In this document: one piece after another, positions 14,462-20,640 of the stretch
Layout: every line of letters begins with the position of its first letter
How positions within the stretch are numbered: position 1 is the stretch's first letter
Origin: a virus
IMG/VR virus record: IMGVR_UViG_3300044640_002987
Location: 1 to 24,404 of that record
Length of the DNA: 24,404 nt
Reading direction: 5' to 3' (one strand)
The notes under the pieces: generated by a model
Told to the model about the DNA's origin: nothing
Seen by the model: the letters and a program-made list of their open reading frames with translations, nothing else
Database searches by the model: none
Made by a program: the position numbers and the translations under genes

Positions 14462-14492
14462 CATGAAGCAATTGGACCGGGGTTACTTCATG
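14462..14492. repeat. Inverted repeat CATGAAG/CTTCATG upstream of the sigma-like gene
   Basis: CATGAAG at 14462-14468 and CTTCATG at 14486-14492 are exact inverted copies separated by 17 bases. They lie between the sigma-like ATG and the paired palindromes. This could be a second operator or a leader hairpin. Confidence 0.4.
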
Positions 14493-14498
14493 AAATCA

Positions 14499-14531
14499 CC
14501 GCAATTGCGGAAAGCACCACCGCAACTGCGG
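14499..14531. promoter_or_regulatory. Paired 12-base palindromes, likely operator
   Basis: CCGCAATTGCGG at 14499-14510 and CCGCAACTGCGG at 14520-14531 differ by one base. Their centres are 21 bases apart, two helical turns, so two dimers would bind the same DNA face. They lie 63 bases upstream of the sigma-like gene and 20 bases past the stop of the coiled-coil gene, where an internal promoter would be expected. I could not identify convincing -35/-10 boxes. Confidence 0.55.
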
Positions 14532-14551
14532 TAGCAGGGTATTTGTTTGGA

Positions 14552-15319
14552 TTACTGGTCAAGACTTTTCTTGGCATCTGCGAACTTGGTTTCAAGCCCT
14601 CGTTTTGAGATTCCAGGCTTGTTCCCAAAGTTAATTACTAGTGCTTCAATCACTGATGCCTGGTTAGAGAACAACGAATGCGCTTTACCTGCAGGACTTT
14701 TCATCAGGAACAAGTTCAGCATTCCACCGATGATGTTCAGGTAGGTAGTCTCAGCTCTGAGCCCAAGGTCTTTGGCGGGCTTAATCTGGTCAGTGAGTTT
14801 TGCTTTTTCGGCAATCAGCTCGTCCCGTTCGTTCCTCAACTTACGGTACTCATCCGCTGCTTTTTCAAGTCGCGCCCGTAATCCATCGCGTTCGGCCTGC
14901 AATGCCTGGTAGGCATCTTTATTGATGGCCGTATGTGTGTTGCGCTCAATGTCGTCAAACAAAAATTCAGGCTTGTCAGACGGGAACTGCGCCGCAATCC
15001 AGTCCTTGAGGTGTTGTCGCGAAATGTGACGTCGCTCTGGAGCGACATGCTCTTCGGTCGGCACGACTTTTCCGTTTTCCCTGCTGCAAGGCAGCAGTCC
15101 AGTCACGATCGCATCGTGGATCGCGCGGCACCTCGGCTCCAGGCAGTTGATGTAAGGGTGCTTCAGAACGCCCCTTGCAACTTCCGTGGACAACGCCAAG
15201 TGTTCTTCCACTTCTCCTGGCTCGATGCCACACCACAAAGCTGCAGCAACCGGCACGCGGTACACAGTGAAGTAAGACTGGACCGCTTCACAACTGTCGT
15301 TTTCCCATGCTTTTTTCAT
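14552..15319 (-). CDS. Coiled-coil protein of unknown function (255 aa)
   Basis: The N-terminal region (SYFTVYRVPVAAALWCGI, then HPYINCLEPRCRAIHDAI) and HLKDWIAAQFPSDKPEFLF (104-122) resemble regions common in uncharacterised proteobacterial accessory proteins. A long coiled coil covers about 137-185 (AERDGLRARLEKAADEYRKL). The C-terminal part (IEALVINFGNKPGISKRGL, ETKFADAKKSL) is a small helical domain that looks like a compact DNA-binding or oligomerisation unit. ATG at 15319; only a weak AGAG precedes it. Second gene of the early operon. No function known. Confidence 0.78.
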   Translation of the reverse strand: MKKAWENDSCEAVQSYFTVYRVPVAAALWCGIEPGEVEEHLALSTEVARGVLKHPYINCLEPRCRAIHDAIVTGLLPCSRENGKVVPTEEHVAPERRHISRQHLKDWIAAQFPSDKPEFLFDDIERNTHTAINKDAYQALQAERDGLRARLEKAADEYRKLRNERDELIAEKAKLTDQIKPAKDLGLRAETTYLNIIGGMLNLFLMKSPAGKAHSLFSNQASVIEALVINFGNKPGISKRGLETKFADAKKSLDQ

Positions 15320-15359
15320 ATTCGTCTCTTTCGTTTACTTGCCTGTGCTGGCGCTACTG

Positions 15360-15899
15360 TTAGGTTGGCTTGCTTTCTTCGGCAGGCTTTGAGGGCACCA
15401 TGTCGCTTGCACCAATGGCGATGGCACGGGTTTGCAACTCCCTGAAGATGCCCTCCTGGATGCGGTCCTTCAGATCCCAAACCACCTTATGTGGATTGAA
15501 GAGCAGCACGTAGTGGTGCGCGCCCGTGGGGCCTTCCTTGGCATCGATAAAGCCCAGTTCAACCAAGGAGCGCATCCGGTCTTTCCAGGTGCTCAATGCC
15601 CTCTCCCCGGTAAATCCGGACTCAAACGCCAAGGTCATCGGGTTGTCTATGGCCAACAGTGACTCGTCAAAAGTGCGGCACCACAAAACGAAATAGACCA
15701 TGCCTGCTGGCTTGTTCTTGGTCAGCGAGTCGATGATGTTCATGATCAAGGGCATCGTGCGGGGGATGGTGGTAAAGCCCTTCACCAGTTTTCGGTTCCA
15801 GAGCTTTTCATCGTCCAGGTCTGGCCAGCAGCTGTCGCGCAGCGCTTTGGCCTTCTCTTGGCCCTTGGAGATCTTTTTGGCGTTTGATGCAGCGGACAT
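15360..15899 (-). CDS. Possible winged-helix protein, first gene of the early operon (179 aa)
   Basis: Start at the ATG at 15899 (MSAASNAKKISKGQEKAK), with AAGGAA 6 bases upstream; the frame is open further upstream to 15935. The core (GFTTIPRTMPLIMNIIDSL, VYFVLWCRTFDESL, TWKDRMRSLVELGFIDAKEG, HYVLLFNPHKVVWDL) alternates helices and strands like plasmid or phage Rep-type winged helices. Its place at the head of the operon beside operator-like repeats suggests a regulatory or replication-initiation role. That is inference; I do not recognise the family. Confidence 0.75.
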   Translation of the reverse strand: MSAASNAKKISKGQEKAKALRDSCWPDLDDEKLWNRKLVKGFTTIPRTMPLIMNIIDSLTKNKPAGMVYFVLWCRTFDESLLAIDNPMTLAFESGFTGERALSTWKDRMRSLVELGFIDAKEGPTGAHHYVLLFNPHKVVWDLKDRIQEGIFRELQTRAIAIGASDMVPSKPAEESKPT

Positions 15900-15910
15900 T
15901 TGGTTTTCCT

Positions 15911-16028
15911 TTGAGTTTTCGATTTCAGTGCCCAAATTCTAGGGCCAAATACTCAAACTCGCTATGATTAAAGCAGCGCTTTTGGCATTCAGTAACCGTC
16001 TAATATGTGTAACTCAAATGTTGAGTTA
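15911..16028. promoter_or_regulatory. TTGAGT/ACTCAA operator-like array between the two divergent operons
   Basis: A perfect 19-base palindrome TAACTCAAATGTTGAGTTA lies at 16010-16028. Its half-site recurs as ACTCAA at 15951-15956 and TTGAGT at 15911-15916, the last next to the ribosome site of the first early gene. Four copies of one hexamer in 118 bases of non-coding DNA suggests repressor binding. The regulator is not identified. Confidence 0.5.
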
Positions 16029-16061
16029 GTTATTTTCATCGCTTTGAAAGAAATTCAGATG

Positions 16062-16075
16062 CGCAAAATTTTGCG
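16062..16075. repeat. 14-base palindrome
   Basis: CGCAAAATTTTGCG is a perfect palindrome just upstream of the plus-strand promoter candidate at 16088-16116. It may be an operator or bent-DNA element. No other copy was seen in the window. Confidence 0.35.
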
Positions 16076-16087
16076 ATAAAAATGGAC

Positions 16088-16116
16088 TTTACCCATATAA
16101 ATCAAGGGCTTATAAA
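16088..16116 (+). promoter_or_regulatory. Candidate sigma-70 promoter of the integration module
   Basis: TTTACC, 17-base spacer, TATAAA. This is a good match for spacing and -10 (5/6), and moderate for -35 (4/6). The transcript would start near 16123 and read through the CTGTGCT repeats and the large palindrome before the 64 aa ORF, leaving a leader of about 200 bases. Confidence 0.5.
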
Positions 16117-16133
16117 ATTTTTGCTGTGCTCAA

Positions 16134-16201
16134 TGTACTCAGTGGTCCTGTGCTTCTGTGCTCCTTAGTTATCCTGTGCCCGCCCATGGCGGGCACAGGA
16201 T
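16134..16201. repeat. CTGTGCY repeats and a 31-base palindrome in the integration-module leader
   Basis: CTGTGCT occurs at 16134-16140, 16148-16154 and 16156-16162, and CTGTGCC at 16174-16180. The last belongs to a perfect inverted repeat with 14-base arms (left arm ATCCTGTGCCCGCC, 16171-16184; right arm 16188-16201) around a 3-base centre CAT. No U-run follows, so it is not a normal terminator. It could be an operator, a recombinase accessory or attachment site, or a leader hairpin. The repeated motif and its inverted copy point to protein binding. The remaining 120 bases to 16321 show nothing clear. Confidence 0.6.
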
Positions 16202-16321
16202 GCAGCGGAATTGCCCAAATACCCCCGTCAAACCCCATCTGACATTGCAGGTGGGCGTGGGTTTGGCCCTCTAAGTGCTGCCCTCCTGAGAAAACACCCC
16301 CCTGCGGCGGTATGAACCTTC

Positions 16322-16516
16322 ATGACCGCCCCAAAACACACCCCACAACCAACTCCGCCCGCAGAGCGCAGCCCCATGGCCGTCATCGGCGCAATCCTGG
16401 CCCAGGGGGCAATTCGCCTTCTGGACCGCCAAAAGCGCGAAGCTCAACTTGCTAACCGTACCGAAGAGAGCGTTCATACAGGTGTTTTGACTACCAAGGA
16501 CAACACCCATGAATGA
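16322..16516 (+). CDS. Small ORF of 64 aa heading the integration module
   Basis: Pro-rich N-terminus (APKHTPQPTPPAERS) then MAVIGAILAQGAIRLLDRQK, an amphipathic helix, and a polar tail. Its last bases overlap the DUF2924 start by 8 (ATGAATGA), which favours a real, coupled gene. No clear Shine-Dalgarno precedes the ATG. Small ORFs in this position are common upstream of DUF2924-recombinase pairs. Function unknown; a recombination directionality factor is one speculative possibility. Confidence 0.5.
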   Translation: MTAPKHTPQPTPPAERSPMAVIGAILAQGAIRLLDRQKREAQLANRTEESVHTGVLTTKDNTHE

Positions 16517-16952
16517 CTCACTTGTTGCACGCGTTGCAGCCCTTAAAACCTCGCCCACTCCGGACCTCAAGCAAATGTGGCGGGAAATGTTTCTGACTGA
16601 ACCCCCGCCCTTTAACCGGCGTTTCCTTGAAACACGTCTGGCCTACCGCATTCAGGAGCTGGCCCTTGGCGGCCTGAGGCGCGAGACCATAAAGCGCCTA
16701 GAGAAGTTGGGCGAGCAGCTCGACGGAGGCAAACCGGATGTGCGCCGCCGCCGGATTGACGGCAGGCCCCTTGCAGGAACTCGCCTGATAAGGGAATGGG
16801 ACGGCCAGCGCCACGAAGTAGTGGTGCACGTCGACGACTTTGAATACGCAGGCCAGCGCTACAAGTCAATTTCGCGCATCGCCATGGTGATCACCGGCAC
16901 CAACCGAAACGGTTGGACGTTCTTTGGCATGTCTACCGGAAGGAGCATTTGA
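16509..16952 (+). CDS. DUF2924 domain protein (147 aa)
   Basis: Key stretches are LVARVAALKTSPTPDLKQMW, PPPFNRRFLETRLAYRIQEL, LAGTRLIREWDGQRHEVVV and YKSISRIAMVITGTNRNGW. This is the DUF2924 pattern (residues about 5-140). The family is nearly always encoded immediately before a large serine recombinase in proteobacterial mobile elements, but its role is not established. AGGA lies 8 bases before the ATG. Its stop overlaps the recombinase start by one base. The normal length suggests it is functional. Confidence 0.9.
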   Translation: MNDSLVARVAALKTSPTPDLKQMWREMFLTEPPPFNRRFLETRLAYRIQELALGGLRRETIKRLEKLGEQLDGGKPDVRRRRIDGRPLAGTRLIREWDGQRHEVVVHVDDFEYAGQRYKSISRIAMVITGTNRNGWTFFGMSTGRSI

Positions 16953-18295
16953 TGACCGCCACACCTAAAGTTCTTTGTGCGATCTACACGCGCAAGTCCA
17001 CCGAAGAAGGGTTGGACCAAAACTTCAACTCACTGGACGCCCAACACGATGCCTGCGCCAATTACATTGCCAGCCAAAAGTCTGAGGGCTGGGTAACGCT
17101 CAAGGACCGGTATGACGACGGCGGCTTCTCAGGAGGCACACTTGACCGCCCGGCCATCAAGCGTCTGCTCGAAGACGTCCGTAAGGGACTGGTCAACACC
17201 ATCGTGGTTTACAAGATTGATCGGTTGTCTCGTTCGCTTGCCGACTTTGCAAAGCTGGTCGAGCTGTTTGATCAGCATAAGGTGACCTTTGTATCGGTCA
17301 CCCAGTCATTCAACACCACCACGTCCATGGGGCGGTTGACGCTCAACATACTGCTGTCCTTTGCACAGTTTGAGCGTGAGTTGTCCGGTGAACGGGTGCG
17401 CGACAAGATCGCCGCCTCACGCAAGCGTGGCATTTGGATGGGTGGCATGCCCGCTTTGGGCTATGACGTGGTTGAGCGCAAGCTTGTAGCCAATCCGCAG
17501 GAGTCGCCCATCATCCAAGAGATGTTCTCCCGCTTTGCCGCAACGCCATCGATGTCCACCATTGTCAAAGACCTGCGCAAACGCGGCATCACTTCCAAGT
17601 CGTGGACAACGTCCAAGGGTGTGGAGCGCCAAGGCAAACTGATCACCAAGGGAGCGGTCTACAAGATCTTCAGCAACCCGGTCTACATCGGCATTGCTGC
17701 CTATAAGGGACAGCACTTCCCCGGCGAGCACGAGGGCATCATCACCCAGGAGCTTTGGGACACAGTGCAGACGCACCTGAAAAACGGTACCCCAATGAAT
17801 AAGGCGAGACTGGCGGGTCGCGGCAGCGCCCCCTCTCTTCTGCGGGGCCTTCTGTTCTCGGAGCAAGGACGGGCCTTCACGCCTGGCTGGACGCGCAAGC
17901 AGCACAAAACCTACCGCTACTACATCAACACCGACTCGATCAAGATCGGCAAAGAAAGCTGCGACATCTGCCGCATCCCCGCCGGTGAGATCGAACAGGT
18001 GGTTGTTGAAAAGATGCGTGGCATCCTGCGCTCACCAGAGGTGCTGGCCCACGCGGTGCGTGAGGTCAATACGCAGCGGCCCAAGGTTGAAGAGACAAAA
18101 GCAATTAGCGCATTGCAATCTGTCGACGAGGTCTGGGACGAACTCTTCCCTGCGGAGCAGGCCAAAGTTCTTCATACCCTGGTTGAACGCATCACTGTGC
18201 GCAAGGACGGCATATCAATCAAATGGCACGACAAGGGGTTGAACAAGCTGTTGCGCGACACACTCGAACCACAAAAAGAACTGGAGGCTGCATGA
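16952..18295 (+). CDS. Large serine recombinase (prophage integrase)
   Basis: 447 aa. The resolvase/invertase catalytic domain (8-158) has nucleophile S16 in AIYTRKSTEEG, R14, and the D90-R91/R94 cluster in YKIDRLSRS; helix E is FAQFERELSGERVRDKIA. A Recombinase domain follows (about 165-275, GYDV, ITKGAVYKIFSNPVYIG), then a zinc-ribbon-like region (RGLLFSEQGRAFTPGW) that keeps only one C-x2-C pair (CDIC), and a C-terminal coiled part. It should integrate and excise the prophage at short att cores. ATG at 16952 is favoured by AGGAG 6 bases upstream. It is coupled to DUF2924 before and the HTH gene after (ATGA overlap). Catalytically intact by sequence. Confidence 0.95.
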   Translation: MTATPKVLCAIYTRKSTEEGLDQNFNSLDAQHDACANYIASQKSEGWVTLKDRYDDGGFSGGTLDRPAIKRLLEDVRKGLVNTIVVYKIDRLSRSLADFAKLVELFDQHKVTFVSVTQSFNTTTSMGRLTLNILLSFAQFERELSGERVRDKIAASRKRGIWMGGMPALGYDVVERKLVANPQESPIIQEMFSRFAATPSMSTIVKDLRKRGITSKSWTTSKGVERQGKLITKGAVYKIFSNPVYIGIAAYKGQHFPGEHEGIITQELWDTVQTHLKNGTPMNKARLAGRGSAPSLLRGLLFSEQGRAFTPGWTRKQHKTYRYYINTDSIKIGKESCDICRIPAGEIEQVVVEKMRGILRSPEVLAHAVREVNTQRPKVEETKAISALQSVDEVWDELFPAEQAKVLHTLVERITVRKDGISIKWHDKGLNKLLRDTLEPQKELEAA

Positions 18296-18708
18296 GCAAC
18301 GATACCGACGCGGGTCTCACGACCGAGATTCCGATGACTTTTCGCAGGCGTGGGGGCAAGGCAGTGATCGTGATGCCCGACGGTTCTCGGGCGATCGAGC
18401 GGCGTGAGGCACTGATTGACAACGCCATGATCAAACTCTTGGCACGCGGACACCGCTGGCACCGAAAACTATTTGATGGCACTCACGCCTCCATTGAGGA
18501 CATGGCCAAGTCCGAAAACATCAGCCCATCTTTTGTGAGCCGCATTTTGCGCCTGGCATATTTGTCACCGACGGTCGTTGAAGCCATCCTGGACGGTAAA
18601 TATCCGGCGCAACTAACGATGAAAGATCTGATGGAGCCGTTTCCCATGGAATGGGAGCTGCAGGCTGAACATTTCTTTAACCGGCCCAGTACCATCAACG
18701 ATAGATGA
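18292..18708 (+). CDS. HTH protein linked to the serine recombinase (138 aa)
   Basis: Start at the ATG at 18292, overlapping the recombinase stop as ATGA, with GGAGG 5 bases upstream. The N-terminal part (FRRRGGKAVIVMPDG) is beta-like; then ALIDNAMIKLLARGHRWHR and a helix-turn-helix at about 66-90 (ASIEDMAKSENISPSFVSRI) followed by VVEAILDGKYPAQLTMKDL. This KorB/ParB-like HTH arrangement is frequent directly after such recombinases. It may regulate the module or assist recombination; there is no direct evidence for either. Last recognisable phage gene before the metal-resistance locus. Confidence 0.82.
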   Translation: MSNDTDAGLTTEIPMTFRRRGGKAVIVMPDGSRAIERREALIDNAMIKLLARGHRWHRKLFDGTHASIEDMAKSENISPSFVSRILRLAYLSPTVVEAILDGKYPAQLTMKDLMEPFPMEWELQAEHFFNRPSTINDR

Positions 18709-19006
18709 TCCTGACTCAACCTCCAACTCTCTGGTTTCTGGATTTATTCTCTAGCAATCAAACTCATTAAGCTGACTAATCACAAGAACTAGATTTAGGA
18801 ATAAATATTCAGAAAACGCTACATCCGCTTTGTCGTATTCATCGCACAAGCCCGAGAGGCAACTCCGCAGCGGTAGTCGTCTTTCATGACGAAATCCTGA
18901 ATGATCGGTTTCTGCCAAAAGCTGACTTAGGCTTAAAAAGCCTAACTGGTTGGTTCGAACCGATTGACTGCCTTTCTGCGTATTTCGGTCTCAGGGCGTC
19001 TGAATA
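18709..19006. other. Gene-free junction, likely prophage right boundary
   Basis: About 300 bases without a plausible gene. The first 120 bases are AT-rich; after about 18825 composition returns to that of the flanking genes. Two exact palindromes are present: TTAGGCTTAAAAAGCCTAA at 18927-18945 and GGTTCGAACC at 18952-18961. An attachment core should lie here or just right of the HTH gene, but without the left prophage end the duplicated core cannot be identified. Confidence 0.4.
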
Positions 19007-19432
19007 TTAAGTTGGATGGCATGCGCAAGACTCCCCTTGAGCGGCGGACACTAGCTCTTCAAGAATGCCGCAGTGCGCCCCCTCGTGGGTACCGGAGCAT
19101 CGCGCCCGCAGCCTTACCAACTGCTTCTCCAGTGCCCTCATGCTCTTGAGGCGGGCGCGCACACGGGCCAACTGGTCGTCCACGAGAAGATCGACATCGC
19201 CGCAGTTTGTGTCCGGTTTATCAACGAATCGCAGTAGCCGGTTCACATCGCCCAGCGGCATGTCCAGGGCCCGGCAGTGGCGGATGAACGACAGGCGCTC
19301 AAGGTGAGCCGCCGCGTAGTCGCGGTAGCCGTTGTCGCGCCGAGCTGGCGCGGGCATCAAGCCCTGTTTTTCGTAGTAACGGATAGTTTCGACATCCACG
19401 CCGGTGGCGCGGGCAAGTTCCTTGATCTGCAT
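19007..19432 (-). CDS. cadR: Cd(II)/Pb(II)-responsive MerR-family regulator (CadR/PbrR type)
   Basis: 141 aa. The N-terminal winged HTH is MQIKELARATGVDVETIRYY with RRDNGYRDYAAAHLERLSFI; a dimerisation helix follows (about 80-110). Metal-binding cysteines C77, C112 and C121 are present as in CadR and PbrR, and a C-terminal Cys-rich tail (CACHPT) adds possible ligands. ATG at 19432 is the family-standard start. It faces away from the CDF transporter and shares a promoter region with a MerR-type operator, so it should activate the transporter when Cd, Pb or Zn is present. Cd versus Pb preference cannot be read from sequence; the symbol is tentative. Confidence 0.9.
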   Translation of the reverse strand: MQIKELARATGVDVETIRYYEKQGLMPAPARRDNGYRDYAAAHLERLSFIRHCRALDMPLGDVNRLLRFVDKPDTNCGDVDLLVDDQLARVRARLKSMRALEKQLVRLRARCSGTHEGAHCGILEELVSAAQGESCACHPT

Positions 19433-19458
19433 GACATGATCCTGCTTTAAATAAGTAT

Positions 19459-19489
19459 TTGACACTGTAGCGGCTATAGGGTTTCCAAT
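19459..19489 (+). promoter_or_regulatory. MerR-type promoter/operator of the CDF transporter
   Basis: TTGACA (19459-19464), 19-base spacer, TCCAAT (19484-19489). The spacer holds the dyad CTGTAG-cgg-CTATAG (19465-19479). An overlong 19-base spacer with a central dyad is the hallmark of promoters that MerR-family activators untwist. It lies between the divergent cadR-like gene and the transporter, whose ATG is 22 bases downstream. Confidence 0.85.
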
Positions 19490-19511
19490 GCAAGTATTGA
19501 AAGGAAAACCC

Positions 19512-20168
19512 ATGTCCGCCCACTGTTCTAGCCACGACACACCAAAACTTGATGCCATTGTCAACCTGGCCCGTTACCGCAAGATCCTCTGGATCGCCCT
19601 CGTGGTCAATGCCGCGATGTTCCTGGTCGAAATCGTTGCTGGCGTTCAGTCTGGGTCACTTTCTTTGCTGGCCGACGCGGTCGATTTTGCTGGAGATGCA
19701 ACGAACTACGCCGTGTCGCTCGCAGTGCTGGCTTCGGCGCTGGCATGGCGAGCGCGCGCAGCCATGCTCAAAGCCATGAGCATGATGGGTTTTGGCCTGT
19801 ATGTGCTGGGTGCAGCACTGTGGTCGGTGTGGAACGGCGGCGTGCCTCTGGCCACCACCATGGGTACGATAGCCCTCCTGGCGCTGATGGCCAACATCAC
19901 GGTGGCATGGATGCTCTACGCCTTCCGCGAAGGCGATGCCAACATGCGAAGCGTGTGGTTGTGCTCTCGCAACGACGCCATCGGCAACCTTGCCGTGTTC
20001 ATCGCGGCCTTGGGTGTGTTTGGTACCGGCTCGGCCTGGCCCGATCTTGCAGTAGCCAGCCTCATGGCGGCGCTGGCATTGCATGGCGGCTGGTTGGTGC
20101 TAAGGCAGGCTCGCAGTGAACTGGGCGAAGACACGGCAAAGAAAGACCACCATGACCAACTCCACTGA
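19512..20168 (+). CDS. Cation diffusion facilitator-family transporter (218 aa)
   Basis: Inner-membrane cation/proton antiporter of the CDF type, without the long cytoplasmic C-terminal domain. About six membrane segments start at KILWIALVVNAAMFLVEIVA. The usual TM2 H-x3-D is D58-x3-D62 (LLADAVDFAGD) and the TM5 H-x3-D is C151-x3-D155 (LCSRNDAIGN). Short His/Cys-containing tails occur at both ends (SAHCSSHD; KKDHHDQLH). ATG at 19512 with AAAGGA upstream. Driven by the MerR-type promoter; overlaps the DUF3703 gene by 17 bases. Likely exports Cd/Zn/Pb-type ions to the periplasm. Its usual annotation would be cation transporter. Confidence 0.88.
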   Translation: MSAHCSSHDTPKLDAIVNLARYRKILWIALVVNAAMFLVEIVAGVQSGSLSLLADAVDFAGDATNYAVSLAVLASALAWRARAAMLKAMSMMGFGLYVLGAALWSVWNGGVPLATTMGTIALLALMANITVAWMLYAFREGDANMRSVWLCSRNDAIGNLAVFIAALGVFGTGSAWPDLAVASLMAALALHGGWLVLRQARSELGEDTAKKDHHDQLH

Positions 20169-20523
20169 GCCATCGGGCAATCGCCGATTTGACGGAACTG
20201 CCCACGCCCAACTGATCCAGAGCGCAAAAACCGCAGTCTCCGTGGATCAAGCTTGGCTTTATCTGGAAGCGGCCCATGTCGTGGGACAGTTGCACATCAG
20301 GCCACACTTGCAGACCCACGCACAGATGTTTAACTTGTCCGTACGCACACGCGACTGGTCTGAGACAGTGGGGCAGTTGTTTCGCTTGGTTTTGGTGCCG
20401 CTGGGGCACCTGAGCGGGCGTCTGCCGTTAGGCAATCCAGGGCGATCTACTATGAGCGCATTCAAGTCGTTGCCAGTGCGTCCTGAGCTGTCTGAGCTGA
20501 TATCCCGTGCACGCGGCCATTGA
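20152..20523 (+). CDS. DUF3703 domain protein (123 aa)
   Basis: The pattern WLYLEAAHVVGQLHIRPHLQ, THAQMFNLSVRTRDWSETVG, QLFRLVLVPLGHLSGRLPLG, then NPGRSTMSAF matches DUF3703. The family is commonly found beside CDF transporters and MerR regulators in metal-resistance loci; its role is not established. Several histidines (AAH, RPH, THAQ) could be metal-related. ATG at 20152 lies inside the 3' end of the transporter gene, so it is coupled to it. No signal peptide. Confidence 0.85.
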   Translation: MTNSTEPSGNRRFDGTAHAQLIQSAKTAVSVDQAWLYLEAAHVVGQLHIRPHLQTHAQMFNLSVRTRDWSETVGQLFRLVLVPLGHLSGRLPLGNPGRSTMSAFKSLPVRPELSELISRARGH

Positions 20524-20604
20524 AATGGCTGACGCCTAAGGCTTGCCAAGAATCAGAGTTCCTCTTCATTGACCTCAAGCTCTTCGAGGACAAACGCACA
20601 TTCG

Positions 20605-20640
20605 GTGACCTTGAAAATTTAAGTCATTACAATCAACTAT
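20605..20640 (+). promoter_or_regulatory. Candidate czcI promoter giving a leaderless or near-leaderless mRNA
   Basis: GTGACC (20605-20610), exact 17-base spacer, TACAAT (20628-20633). Transcription would start around 20640, at or next to the czcI ATG at 20641. No Shine-Dalgarno precedes that ATG, and an in-frame TAA upstream excludes an earlier start. Confidence 0.5.

Noticed and set aside
16171-16201. Large palindrome as a Rho-independent terminator
   Set aside because: No T-run follows on either strand within the expected distance; the CTGTGC motif inside it points to protein binding instead.
18952-18961. GGTTCGAACC resembling a tRNA T-loop, which could mark a tRNA attachment site
   Set aside because: The flanking bases do not pair as a T-stem (GTTGG against CGATT), and no acceptor stem, anticodon arm or CCA is present.
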